From Obelidium mucronatum (lineage: Eukaryota; Chytridiomycota; Chytridiomycetes; Chytridiales; Chytriomycetaceae): a DNA stretch of 64,000 nt. The position numbers and the translations under genes are program-made. The notes below the pieces were generated by a model. It saw only the letters and a program-made list of their open reading frames with translations, ran no database searches and was not told where the DNA came from. Positions 11,396-21,860 of this stretch are shown here, one piece after another; the stretch's first letter is position 1, and each line of letters begins with the position of its first letter. Where the stretch lies: assembly GCA_025765595.1 (NCBI GenBank), contig JAIVFH010000025.1, forward strand, positions 62,001-126,000, given 5' to 3'.

Positions 11396-12208
11396 GAACT
11401 CAAATCAGATTGGATCGCCTCCATTTCTTCCTGAAGAGAAAGAGTTGGTTGAAACGTGGTCCTGTCAAGAACCACCGGACCAAGTATGATTGGTGCATTA
11501 AAGTGGACGTGGGATCATCTAGTGTGGAAATCAACGTGTGGCCATTACTGGACAATAAAAACGTAATTGATACAGAGAGGCTGGCCATAGATTGTATCCA
11601 TGTTGCTTTCGATAAAGTCTCAAAAACTTTTCCTCCATTCCCAAGTAAGTTCTACTTTATTTGCTTGTATTTCCAATTCAACTAATATCTCTTTATCAGC
11701 CATTGTGAATTATTCAAACATGGATGATCATATATTGCACCCGCTCTGTAGTGAAGAGACGGAAATAGTCACCCAAGTTCTCCAAGCAATGTCCGAGTCT
11801 TATTTCTGGCCAGTCAACAGTGGCAAAATGCGACTTGAATGGTTGAGGAATTATCACCTGGCTGGTACAAAGTTCCAGCCATCTGTTGGGTATGAATTGC
11901 CACCTGGAGTGAATCGGATTTCTGGAAACTCATTTCAGAAATACCTCGACAACGGCTGGTCCGAGATTGAGCAGTGGGCTATTGACAACAAGGAACGCCT
12001 TGACTGGGGTCCCGGTCGCGCGTCAATCCTCCAGTCTGCCTTAAAAAAAATGGAAAAAACAAGACGAAACGCGTATACCCAATGCATGAAGCGGTTTTTT
12101 GATGTCAATCTGATGGAATCAGACATCAAAAGCACTGGAATTGCATTACTGATGAGTATTCCAAAACTCACGTGTAAGCCCGTGATTTCTTTGATCTGCA
12201 ACAATTGA
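11396..12208 (+). CDS. Unrecognised spliced ORF in accessory region
   Basis: An ATG at 11396 opens a short exon (NSNQIGSPPFLPEEKELVET) that ends near a GTATGATTG donor. Later plus-strand stretches encode WCIKVDVGSSSVEINVWPLL and a ~150-codon frame (MDDHILHPLCSEETEIVTQV ... WSEIEQWAIDNKERLDWG) ending at 12208. It could be a downstream gene of the 9423-11237 unit or part of it. No family is recognised; exon joins are tentative. Confidence 0.3.
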
Positions 12209-12877
12209 AAACAGTTCTCTTTCTTCAAAAGGGAATCGGCATTGAAGCATGGCTGGAGAAAAAACCGCTGTTGAGACAATTCCATATATATCTATTAATG
12301 TCTGCGACAATGGCTTTGGTTGTTGGATTAGTGGTTTCCTTTGGGTTAGTGGGTTTATGCCACCACCAGGCATACATTTTCCCCATCCTAAATGAACAGC
12401 TCCTTTTTCTCTAGTTTTAACATCAGCCTGGATTATTTTGATAGATCTGATCTTTGAGAGAGTAGACCTGGACAAATGGTGATCAGCTGCCACTTTGGCG
12501 GCAATACCACGTGTCGTTAGACTTTTGGTAGAGGCTGGAGCAAGAAGCTGTTGATAGATAGCTACAACGCGCATTTTGTACATTAGAGTGTGTGAAGACC
12601 TTGAGCAGGTGTTGGTAATTGTCATGGTTTGACAATTTTTGAAGTTAACAGTAAGTAGCAAGTACAGGGGGGAAGGGGAAAACCTGGAAGGGGTGAGGTA
12701 ATTGACCAACCTCCCAACAGGCACTTGAAGCTCCTGACGCTGGCCGCTGGGGCTTGGGACACTATGCTTGGCATAGGGCTCCCTTGCCAAAGTTGAAGTT
12801 GTTAAAGTCCTGCACCATGCGGGCATGCCGTGGGCGTTCTCAGATCTTGCACTGTGTGTGCGGCACTGTGTGTGCAT
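12205..12877 (-). CDS. Putative HTH-bearing ORF of unknown function
   Basis: A minus-strand open frame contains SLTTRGIAAKVAADHHLSRS followed by TLSKIRSIK. This pattern resembles a small helix-turn-helix like those at the N-terminus of transposases or their regulators. The surrounding sequence is Pro/Ser-rich with no catalytic motif. It overlaps the 3' end of the plus-strand ORF ending at 12208, so one of the two is probably spurious or the overlap is between repeats. Confidence 0.25.
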
Positions 12878-12904
12878 GGACTTTGTGTCCAGGGCGCATC
12901 TAAG

Positions 12905-13615
12905 TCACCACTAAACAAGTATCTAACAATTTTGATTACAATTCAGGTCAACGAGTACCGTGCTCATGTATCCAAGGCGACATCCCACGCCAACGTGGCC
13001 ATGAAGCCAGAATCGAACAACCTCTCAACAAACATCTTCAAAACGGCATTGTCAGCACTGGACCACATCACAGAAACGTCAAGACTATTCGGAGCAATTC
13101 CAGACAACGAACTGTACGCACTGCGTTCCACGAATAGAGACATCCAACTGGTGCCACAAGGAAAGCTGCAAGAATGGATTGACAATGCTTTCCTCGATTT
13201 CTGCAGAGAGCCTCAAAAATTGGTCATGGAATGGTACACACATGGTCAGCTACTTCCAAAAGTGCTTCGCTAGTTCATCGGGCTCAGCCGCAATGGAGCG
13301 CATGTCCAGAATCGGAAAATCAGTTGCAACAGACTTCCTCAACGCTCGGAAGCTCGTAAGAGCTGTCGCTCAAACTGGAAGAGATGGAACGTTGCCAACA
13401 CAACAACCATCCATGCCAGGAGCAACGAGCAGACTTCACCAGAAAGTGCTACCGTTGCGCCATGTGGAACGTGAATGCCAGGAATACTGCCACAGCAGCC
13501 GTTGCAACAAAAAAGGACGCGTCAAGGATCAGGAAGAAAAGGAGAGATACGACCGGGACCGCCGAAACCGCTACAACCCTGTTGGACGACGCAACCAGTG
13601 GACCCCCTCTAATTA
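12905..13615 (+). pseudogene. Unrecognised ORF with frame change
   Basis: The plus strand encodes a helical stretch (VSKATSHANVAMKPESNNLS, then ALDHITETSRLFGAIPDNEL) that stops at 13273. An overlapping frame continues (FASSSGSAAMERMSRIGKSV ... ), and a third frame has a Cys/Arg-rich tail with CYRCAMWNVNARN. Three consecutive frames with consistent composition suggest a decayed coding sequence. No family is recognised. Confidence 0.25.
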
Positions 13616-13689
13616 TTTATTTATTTATATATTATTTAATTTTGTTTATTCCAACCAAAGTGTCAATAGGGCGCTGTCTCGATGACTAA

Positions 13690-14014
13690 GTAATGGGAAT
13701 TCGGTGATCTAAGTCTTGGAGGCTCCTCGGCTGAGCTGTCGGTTCAGGCTATTCCCATGCACTTTTCATTGTCAAATTTTTTTTGATTCTTTCATTTTGA
13801 AAAGAACAGTAAGAAAGAAAGCATCCACTTTCTCATTTTCTTTCCCCCCCCCCCCCCCCCCCCCCCCCCTCCCATTCCTTCCCCTTTTCCTTTTCTCCTG
13901 TCTTTCCCCTTGTCTCCTAGTTGGGAGGGGGCAGACCAAATTGCGACTTGGAAGTATTCTTCTTTCAGCTCTTTTTTCCAATAAAGTGATATTAAATACT
14001 TGAAAATCAAATCA
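13690..14014. other. Gap with a 25-base poly-C tract
   Basis: There is no gene between the accessory region and the Tudor-SN start. A run of 25 consecutive C residues lies at 13845-13869 within a pyrimidine-rich stretch that may be part of the downstream promoter or 5' UTR. It marks the change from repeat-rich to gene-dense sequence. Confidence 0.7.
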
Positions 14015-17000
14015 ATGACTTCAACTCCCTCTGCTCTTCCTTCGTCCGGTCGCGCCATTGTCAAATCAGTTCTCTCTGGTGACGGCGTTGTTCTTCGCGG
14101 CCGTCCAGTGAATGGGCCGCCTCCCGAACGAATCCTGTCCTTTGCCAACGTGGTTGCCCCTCGTCTCGGAACAGCCTCCGATCCGTCAAAGGAAGAGGTG
14201 GGTCTTCGGCTTGTATTTTAAATCAAGGCTGCAGGGCATGTGTGCCGTAGGCCACAGCATACTGTGTTCATTTAAGCTGAATAATTAAACTGAACTCTTG
14301 TCTCTCTCGCCTAGACTGGTGCTTTCGAATCACGCGAGTATCTCCGAAAGCTGCTTATTGGAAAAGAAGTCTCTTTCAAGGTCGAATACACTACAACAAC
14401 AAACAACAGAGACTTCGGGTCTCTTACTCTTGCATCACCTGGGGTTGAAGGGGAGACAAATGTCTCCCGATTGCTTGTGAAGACAGGATGGGTGAAAGTG
14501 AAGAGTGCAGAAGGAAAACGTGCTCCTTCAGAGTGAGTTGGTTGTGTTTTGTTGGGTTTGAACGGCGACTCACCTCTGCCCCCACCCACCCACACAGTGA
14601 GCATGCAGTCCTCTTGGCTCTTGAAGCTGCCGCGCAAGCGGGAGGCCTGGGAATCTGGAATCCAAGACTCGTATCCCGTTCTGCTTCATTCAACGTTGTC
14701 GATGTGCGCCAGTTTTTGGAATCGCACAAGGGTGTACCTGTTCCTGGTTAGAATTAATTCATTCATATATGTTTTCAGAACCGAACTCAAATTCAAAATT
14801 CTCCTCCAGCAATTGTGGATCAAGTTCGTGATGCCAATACCATCCGTCTCGTTCTCCTTCTTCCACAGTTACATCAATATGTCAACATTAATCTCACCGG
14901 GATCAAAGCGCCTGTCTATCGCGCCAACGTACCCAATGTTGAAGACCTGATCGAGCCGTTCAGTCAAGAAGCTAAATACTTTGTCGAATCTCGACTCCTT
15001 CAACGTGATGTGTCAGTTGTTCTCGAAGGTGTTAACAACAACGGTGTTTTCATTGCGAGCTTGATTCACAAAGTTGGAGGCTCTATTGCTGAAGCCTTAG
15101 TTGCAGAAGGATATGCGTCAGTTGTATCATGGCAGGCGGCTATGGTGACTGGCGGACCTGAAAAGTTGCGGGCTGCAGAGAACTTGGCCAAGGAAAAGAA
15201 ACTTAGAATTTGGAAGTCGTTTACAAAGCCGGCTGGGGCGGCTGCGTCTAATGGCAAAAGTTCTTCCTTGTCGGACTATAGTGCTATAGTGACACGAATC
15301 ATGGGAGCTGACAGCATTTTGGTTGTTCCTGCCGCTAAGCCAAACTCTACCGAGCGACGAATCTTTTTTTCTTCACTGCGAGCACCACCAAAGTCAAAGG
15401 AAGGCGAAACCGTTGAAAGCGGGTACAACCATGAGGCTAAGGAGGTTTGTACTAGTACATAATCCAGTATTCTAAATACTAACCACAGAAAACAGTTTCT
15501 GCGACAAAAACTAATTGGCAAAACTGTCCACGTTGTTATTGACTTTGTGAAGCCAAAGGAAAACGGGTTTGACGAACGCGATTGCGCAACTGTCACTCTC
15601 GGCGAACTTAACATTGCCGAAGCATTGATCTCCCGAGGTCTTGCGACGGCTCTTAAGCACCGTAAGGATGACGACAACCGTTCCCCTCACTATGACGCTT
15701 TGACTATGGCTGAGGAAAAAGCGCTCAAGGCTCTGAAAGGTGTACACTCCGATAAGGAGCCACCTGTATACCGTTTTGTGGATGCTTCTGAGTCAGCCAC
15801 AAAAGCCAAGAGCTTTTTGCCAGCGCTTCAGAGGAACAAAACCGTTCATGGTGTTGTTGAGTTCGCTTCCTCTGGTTCTAGATTCAAAGTATGGCTGCCT
15901 CAGCAGAATATTAAGATCACTCTTGTTCTTAGTAAGTACCCGCATGTTGTTTGTTGTTGAAGATTTTTTTAAATGAAAAATTTTTTTTCTCTTTTTTTTT
16001 CATCAATAGGTGGAGTCAGAACTCCAAAAGCCCCACGCGCCAACACTTCCGCAACTGCGTCAGCTGAAAAAGCAGAACCTTTTGGACTCGAAGCTCTCGA
16101 ACTTGCAAATCGCCGTGCACTCCAACGTGATGTTGATGTAAGCATTGAAGGGGTCGATAAGGTTGGGGGGTACATTGGAACTCTGTACGTTCCACTTGCT
16201 GGAGCCTCCAGTTCAGGAGCCGTTGCAGTTCCAGGCGCGTCCAGCCGAACTGCTTCCACCGAGAACTTTGCTGTCACTTTGCTGGATGCTGGTTTTGCCA
16301 CCATCCATGACTATTCCGCTGCTCAATCGCCACAATCCAGTCAACTATATGCCGCCGAAAAACGCGGGCAAGAAAAGCGAGCAGGAATATGGTCGATCCG
16401 TGACCCGGTAGAAGAAGCACGTGCAAAAGAAGCTGAAGCTGCTGCGGCTGCAACCGGTGGTGATGAATTCCAGGACATTGTGAAGGAAGTCTATGTCAGT
16501 GAAATTGGAAACGGTGGAGAAATCCATATTCAAACTGTGGGTCCTGAATTGGCACGATTGGAGAAGTTCATGAGTGATTTTGCTCAATACTACAAAACTC
16601 CACAACCGGCGTTCGTACAAGGCCCAAAAGTGAATGACTTTGTGGCAGCAAAATTCACTGCGGATGACCAGTGGTACCGAGCTCGCATCCGCGAATTCCA
16701 ACCCGATACAAAGTCGTACTTGGTCACTTTTATCGATTATGGAAACAGCGAAGTTCTTTCCCTTGCTCGGCTTCGCGCACTGGCTTCTCAGTTTAGTGCA
16801 ACCGTTCTTCCAGCACAAGCTCGAGAAGCACGTTTGGCGTTCTTAACTGTTCCCAAAATCAGTGAGGAAGGCGGTGAAGCTGCTTACGACCGGTTGAGAG
16901 ACGACATGGAAGGGAGAAAGCTCACAGCTCGTTTCCTTTCTGGCGGGAACCGACCCACTGACCTGGTTCAAGTTGTGCTCTCTGTTCCTGGTGATGATGG

Positions 17001-17217
17001 AAAAGGTGGAGAGTGTCTTAACCTGTCATTTGTGGCTGACGGCATGGCTTACTTGGAAAGAGCTGTTGTGAAGCAGCATACCGATAAGGCTGGCCTGGAT
17101 AATGGGCCAAAGAACTTGAAGAAGGAAGTTTTAGCAGCTTTGGTGACTGCTCAGGAAGCTGCCAGAAAGTCCAGATTGGGTGTGTGGCGCTATGGTGACT
17201 TCCGTGACGATGAGTGA
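14015..17217 (+). CDS. SND1: Tudor-SN / SND1 nuclease-domain protein
   Basis: Exons 14015-14197, 14315-14532, 14598-14746, 14810-15444, 15496-15931 and 16010-17217 join in frame to 942 residues, close to animal SND1 (about 910). Repeated staphylococcal-nuclease-like (OB-fold) units are visible (SVLSGDGVVLRG; ESRLLQRDVSVVLEGV; FLRQKLIGKTVHVVID; NRRALQRDVDVSIEGVD). A Tudor domain follows (VNDFVAAKFTADDQWYRARI ... VTFIDYGNSE) and then a partial SN unit, which is the family order. Tudor-SN binds RNA and methyl-arginine proteins and acts in transcription, splicing and stress granules. The start ATG follows a short leader, with an in-frame TTG upstream. The 3' flank at 17260-17330 is rich in GATGAT repeats. 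Confidence 0.95.
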
Positions 17218-17357
17218 ATGGGTTTCACTTGAATATGATGATGGGTTGGGTTTTATAATAATCCGATCATGGGGGTTGAATGATGATTATGTGATGATGA
17301 TGACGTGATGATGATGATGAGCGGTGTGAATACCAATTAAAACTTCAATATTCACAT

Positions 17358-19069
17358 TCACAAAGTGTCAACACCTTTTGCCCGAAGTGAAAATTCTTCC
17401 AAAACATCGTTGACTGCCACTTCCACAACTCGCATAACCTGTTCCTCTGACCACTTTTCCATCAGTTTTTTGAGTGCTGGAGCCATTTCCTTCCCACCAA
17501 ACATTCTTCCACCTTTATCGGCCCTCACAGACTGCGATACAGCGCTTACAACATCCAATCCTGGGTTTTTTGTTTTTGGGTTCACAAGCATTGTTAAGTA
17601 ATGCCTGTGCAATGCCGTAGCAGATCCTGCAAGGCCAGGAGTACCACCGCTGGCAGAGAGCGGAGAAGGAATCAGCGTTGTGTATGGTTGAATAATCAAG
17701 TAGAGTGTTGCATTCGGAGAGCCTTTGGCGCCAGGAGTCTCAGCTTCAACTTCCGCGTCATTAGCGTCTGCAAGTTTCTGAAGCCTCGAAACCGTTGCCT
17801 AACGGGATATTAAATCATGTAGAGTGGTGGTTAATTATTCTCCTAAACAAAAAATAAGTTAAATATACCTCAATCACTTTCACAGCCTCTTGAACACCCC
17901 TTGCCGGACGAGGACTTGGGTCAGTGACACTATTAACAACAATTCTCTTCCCGATAGCACGGCCAGAACCTCCTGGAATGGCACCCCCTCCGTGGAGCCA
18001 TAAACTGTTTGCCGTTCCTTGAACAAAGTCATGGATCATGTCGGCAGGATTTTGAGCCACCATTCCATCTTGTTCTGTAGTGGCGGCAGCAACAGCTGCT
18101 TCTTCCTGCAATTCGGCGCACAACCAGATAGTTATTGTATTGGCAACAGGGGGTAAGTTGCTGGCTGCTCCATTGGAAGCATCCGTGAAAAGCAAATGAG
18201 AGATACTTGAGTTCGCCCCGCGATAGGAAGGAGATTCAATAGGAGGAGCAATGACGTCTCCAATGGTGTTTGCAGTGCTGACAGCGAATTTGGAGAGGTC
18301 TTGAGCTGAAAAATTCGAACGCGTTGAGAATCGAGAAGATTACACAAAGTGTGTCACTACATACTCAATTTTCCAACAGTTTCTCTATTAACTACTCCAG
18401 AAACTCCTGAAACCGTAGACGATACAGTTGAGGACATGTCTGTCACAATCCCCTTCACTTTCTCGTTTGTCAATGTTTCTTCCACCATGGCTTCTGCCAT
18501 TTGGAGAGACGATACTGCGGTTGTAAGCGCAGTTGAAGATACTTTCGATGCTGTAGCCTGGTAGTTTTTTTCATAGTTTGACGTCAAAATCATGTTCGTT
18601 GGTTGTCAAAACATGGGATTCACTGACCTGGGCAGACGACCACAGTGATCCGGCCCAACCCCAGGCCTGAGACGATACGGACGGCTCGTTCGGTTCAACT
18701 ACAACAGCTTCTTCGACTTCTTCTTCTTCTTTTCCAGAGACAGGCGCCGGTGCTGCAGGCGGTTGCTGTTTGAGCACAGTTGAATTTGGTTTATCAAGAT
18801 CATCCAAGAACGAGAGCACATCCGCAGCATCTGCTTTGACTGGAGAGGCAGTTGATGGTAACGGAGTTTTCGAAGCGGCAGCCAGAGGCGTTCCTACCGG
18901 TGGTTTCGCAGGAGATGATGTTACGGATGAAGTGGGAGCGACGAGATCGTCAATGCCATCCAAGAATCTGCAAGGATGCTCTTTTTTATAAGTATGTAAT
19001 TCTTTCAATGTGTGTGTGAATGCGCGTTTGCTCGTACTTCATGACATCTTCGGAGTCTGTTGTGGCCAT
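17358..19069 (-). CDS. MTC1: Mtc1-like protein (maintenance of telomere capping 1)
   Basis: Exons (minus) 19069-19038, 18967-18628, 18557-18365, 18305-17869 and 17798-17358 close in frame to 480 residues, about the size of yeast Mtc1. The N-terminus MATTDSEDVMKFLDGIDDLV followed by DVLSFLDDLD and a Trp-rich WGWAGSLWSSAQ segment matches the Mtc1 (DUF5427) pattern. The middle is low-complexity Ser/Thr/Pro/Ala. The C-terminal part has an IW-LCAELQEEA strand and ends with a helix (EEQVMRVVEVAVNDVLEEFS). Yeast Mtc1 links genetically to telomere capping and is found with COPI vesicles; its molecular activity is unknown. The assignment is by pattern, from memory. The gene faces Tudor-SN convergently, with 140 bp between stops, and is divergent from the phosducin-like gene. 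Confidence 0.7.
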
Positions 19070-19267
19070 TGCGTTGTTTTTTTTTTCCCTTATTTTCTGG
19101 TTGATGTGGCGATTACAGCGGTTTGAAGGAACTGTGAAATATACATCTGCTTTCTTTGTTTTTTTTGTGTGTCGTGCTGGAGGATTCTTAATTGAAGGGG
19201 TGGATGTTTGGATGATTTCCATCCAAGAAACATCCCAAAAACAAGAGCCACCCCCCCATAGTACAAC

Positions 19268-20228
19268 ATGCCTGACGATTGGAATGCCGATACTGGTTAT
19301 ATATCTTGATATCAGTTTAAAGTCGAATTGGGGCGCCAGTTGCTAACGTTTCTTTTGCAGAGTGGAACGATATCCTCAGAGCCAAAGGCATCATCCCAGA
19401 AAAGGAATTTACGGAGGAAGAAATCGTTAATCTGGTCGATGAGACAATGGAAAAGAAGTATGGCGTGACGGCAGGAGGTGAAAAGATTCTGGAGCATTGC
19501 TCATTGGATGAACTGAGGGAGTTGGAGGATGAGATTGATCTGGATGAGGACGATCGCATTCTAGAGTTGAGTACTATCGATGGCCATCATCAGTGGTCGA
19601 CTCTGGAATCTTACGTCCTTGCTCAGACAGTACAAGAAACAGCGTCTTGCAGAGCTTCATCAATTGGCACGAAAGGAAATCTTTGGTTCAGTTACTCAAA
19701 TCTCAAAGCCGGATTACCAGAAAGAAGTGACGGATGCGTCCAAAGATGTGCCGGTCGTTATCTTGCTTTTCCAAAACCCACTTCCTTCTTGTAAACTGGT
19801 ATTGGCTCACTTGGACACCTTGGCAAGAACACACCGAGCTGTCAAGTTCTTGAAAATTGTTGCAGACCAATGCATTCCAAACTATCCTGATCGTAATTGC
19901 CCAGTTGAGTGATGCTTGATGCAAACAATCACATTATTTACTAATGAGCACTTATAATTAGACAATGATTATTTATAAGGACGGAGATCTTAAAGCGAAT
20001 CTTGTGGGAATTCAGTCGTTGGGTGGAATCAACACACGTGCCTACGATTTGGAGCGCATCCTGGTGGGTTACGGAGTAATCCAGAACGGGCTTTTGGCAC
20101 CATCTGGGGCACAAAGAGGGGAATCTGATGATGAAGAAGAGGATGACCGTCCATTTTCGGGTATTCGTATTTCCCGTAGTGGTGGAAGAACTGCGCGACA
20201 AGATGAGGGGGACGACGGCTGGGACTAA
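19268..20228 (+). CDS. PLP2: Phosducin-like protein 3 (Plp2/PDCL3 type)
   Basis: Exons 19268-19295, 19361-19565, 19627-19903 and 19962-20228 close to 258 residues. The start MPDDWNADTEWNDILRAKGI, the acidic stretch DELRELEDEIDLDEDD, the helix QYKKQRLAELHQL and a thioredoxin-like fold (KDVPVVILLFQNPLPSCKLV ... ATQ-like RNCPTMIIYKDGDLKANLVG) are the PDCL3 layout. The tail is acidic (ESDDEEEDD). Family members are CCT chaperonin cofactors for actin and tubulin folding and are essential in yeast. The short first exon is needed to give the conserved N-terminus. The gene is divergent from the Mtc1-like gene, sharing about 200 bp. Confidence 0.93.
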
Positions 20229-20284
20229 AGCCTTTTTGAATAAATGTGGTTACAGCTACCCTATTTATCTCTATTAACTTAGGG

Positions 20285-20400
20285 CCCGGTCCAAGTGCGA
20301 AATCGTCGACAAAAAGTGTTGCGAAAACCATCTTTGACGCTACTCATAAAACGTTTTTTGTGACGACTTTCATCGATGATTTTGCGCTTGGACAGTGTTT
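20285..20400. repeat. Candidate miniature inverted-repeat element
   Basis: GTCCAAGTGCGAAATCGTCGA at 20291 is matched by the complement of the block TCATCGATGATTTTGCGCTTGGAC ending at about 20394; key positions are GTCCAAG.GC.AAATC.TCGA. The roughly 105-bp hairpin-capable unit lies between the phosducin-like gene and the ubiquilin gene. It has no coding capacity. It may be a MITE, or a chance promoter palindrome. Confidence 0.45.
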
Positions 20401-20468
20401 ATTTGTCATTTCGAGTTTGAGAACTTGAAGGAAGGTTGTGGCAATTTTTTCCAACCCAAAAAGCACCA

Positions 20469-21628
20469 ATGAGCGAAATCCAAATTACCATCAAGTCCAG
20501 CAACGAAGCAAACTTTACAGTAACTGTAAGTATCGACGTGTATTCAATCACATTGCTTCGAATGAAGCGCCTTCAGTGCCTCTTGCTTGGTTTCTGTGCT
20601 TGAGTCGATTTATAACAATGCCCTCTTCCACCGAACAGGTCAAAGACACGGACACAGTTCTCGCGCTCAAAGAGGCTGTTGCAGCTTCGCTCGCGTCGTC
20701 CGCAACGCCAACGCCCGTGGGCAACCAGCGGCTCATCTTCTCGGGACGAATTCTCAAAGACGACGACCTGTTGACTTCGTACAAAATCGGCAGCGGATCG
20801 GCGTGAGTCGCTTTCGCTCTGCGTTGTTTCGTCGCTCGAATGACGCCATTCTTTTGCAGCGTCCACCTCGCGCGCACCGGCGTCAAGGCTGCGCCGCCTG
20901 CCGCCGCCGCTGCCGCCGCCCCGGCCGTCGCGGATGTCCCAGCGGCTCCGGCGGCTGCGGCGGCGGCCCCCGCGCCGCCCGCCGCCAACCCGTTTGCGGC
21001 GTTGCTTGGCGCCCAGCCACCCGCAAACATGTTCCAGCAGCCGCAGCAGCCGCTTGGAGGCCCGCCGGGTCTCGATGCCTTGTTGCAGAACCCACAGATG
21101 GCACAGGCAATGGCCGGCCTCATGTCGAATCCGCAGTTTATGGATATGATGATCGCGTCGAATCCCCAGCTGGCGAATATGCCCCCAGAAGCCCGTCAGT
21201 TCATGCAGAGTGAACAGTTCAGACAGATGATGGCCGACCCAAATACTTTGAGAATGATGGCTCAGATGCAGCAGATGGCCCCTTTGATGGGTGGAGGCAT
21301 GAATCCATTTGCACCAGCGAACGGCGCAACGGCGAACCCATACACTGGCTTAAACGCGAATCCAATGAATCCAACTGGGGCTGGAGCTTTTGATCCTGCC
21401 CTCTTGCAAATGTTGATGGGTGGTGGCGCTGCTGGCGGTGGGTTGGGTGCTCCATTGCCACCTGCTCCTGCCAACCCGGAAGAAGCTTACCAAGTCCAGT
21501 TGAGGCAACTACAGGATATGGGTTTTTATGATGCTGCTGAGAATATTCGTGCTCTCACTGCCACCCGTGGAAATGTTGAGGCTGCAGTTGAATGGTTGTT
21601 CGCAAACCCTCCACCTGGACACCGTTGA
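20469..21628 (+). CDS. DSK2: Ubiquilin / Dsk2 (UBL-STI1-UBA shuttle)
   Basis: Exons 20469-20525, 20639-20802 and 20860-21628 close to 329 residues. An N-terminal ubiquitin-like domain (MSEIQITIKSSNEANFTVT ... QRLIFSGRILKDDDLL) is followed by a long Ala/Pro linker. Next come an STI1-type Met/Gln/Asn-rich region (FMDMMIASNPQLANMPPEAR) and a C-terminal UBA (QLRQLQDMGFYDAAENIRAL). Ubiquilins carry ubiquitinated clients to the proteasome. It is shorter than animal ubiquilins (about 590) and similar to yeast Dsk2 (373). The GC-rich linker exon creates long false open frames in other frames. Confidence 0.93.
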
Positions 21629-21860
21629 TTTTGTTTTTGGTCAATGATTGGAGAATATATTCTTGGCATAGTCAACATCGCTGCCAACCATGAGTTTGTT
21701 CATTTTCTATTCTCTCAAGACTGCTGTCAACACCAGGTCCAGAAACAACGCGATCGATGATGGAAATTTATAAGGTGGAGTAATAGCATAAAGCTCCGCT
21801 CGTCGGAGGCTCAGGCCGTGTCATCTGGCCTGTTACTTTTCGTAGATAAGGTGAAAAATA

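Noticed and set aside
20548..21213. Long open frames on both strands over the ubiquilin linker
   Set aside because: They are GC-rich shadow frames of the Ala/Pro-rich ubiquilin exon, with biased composition and no splice or start support.
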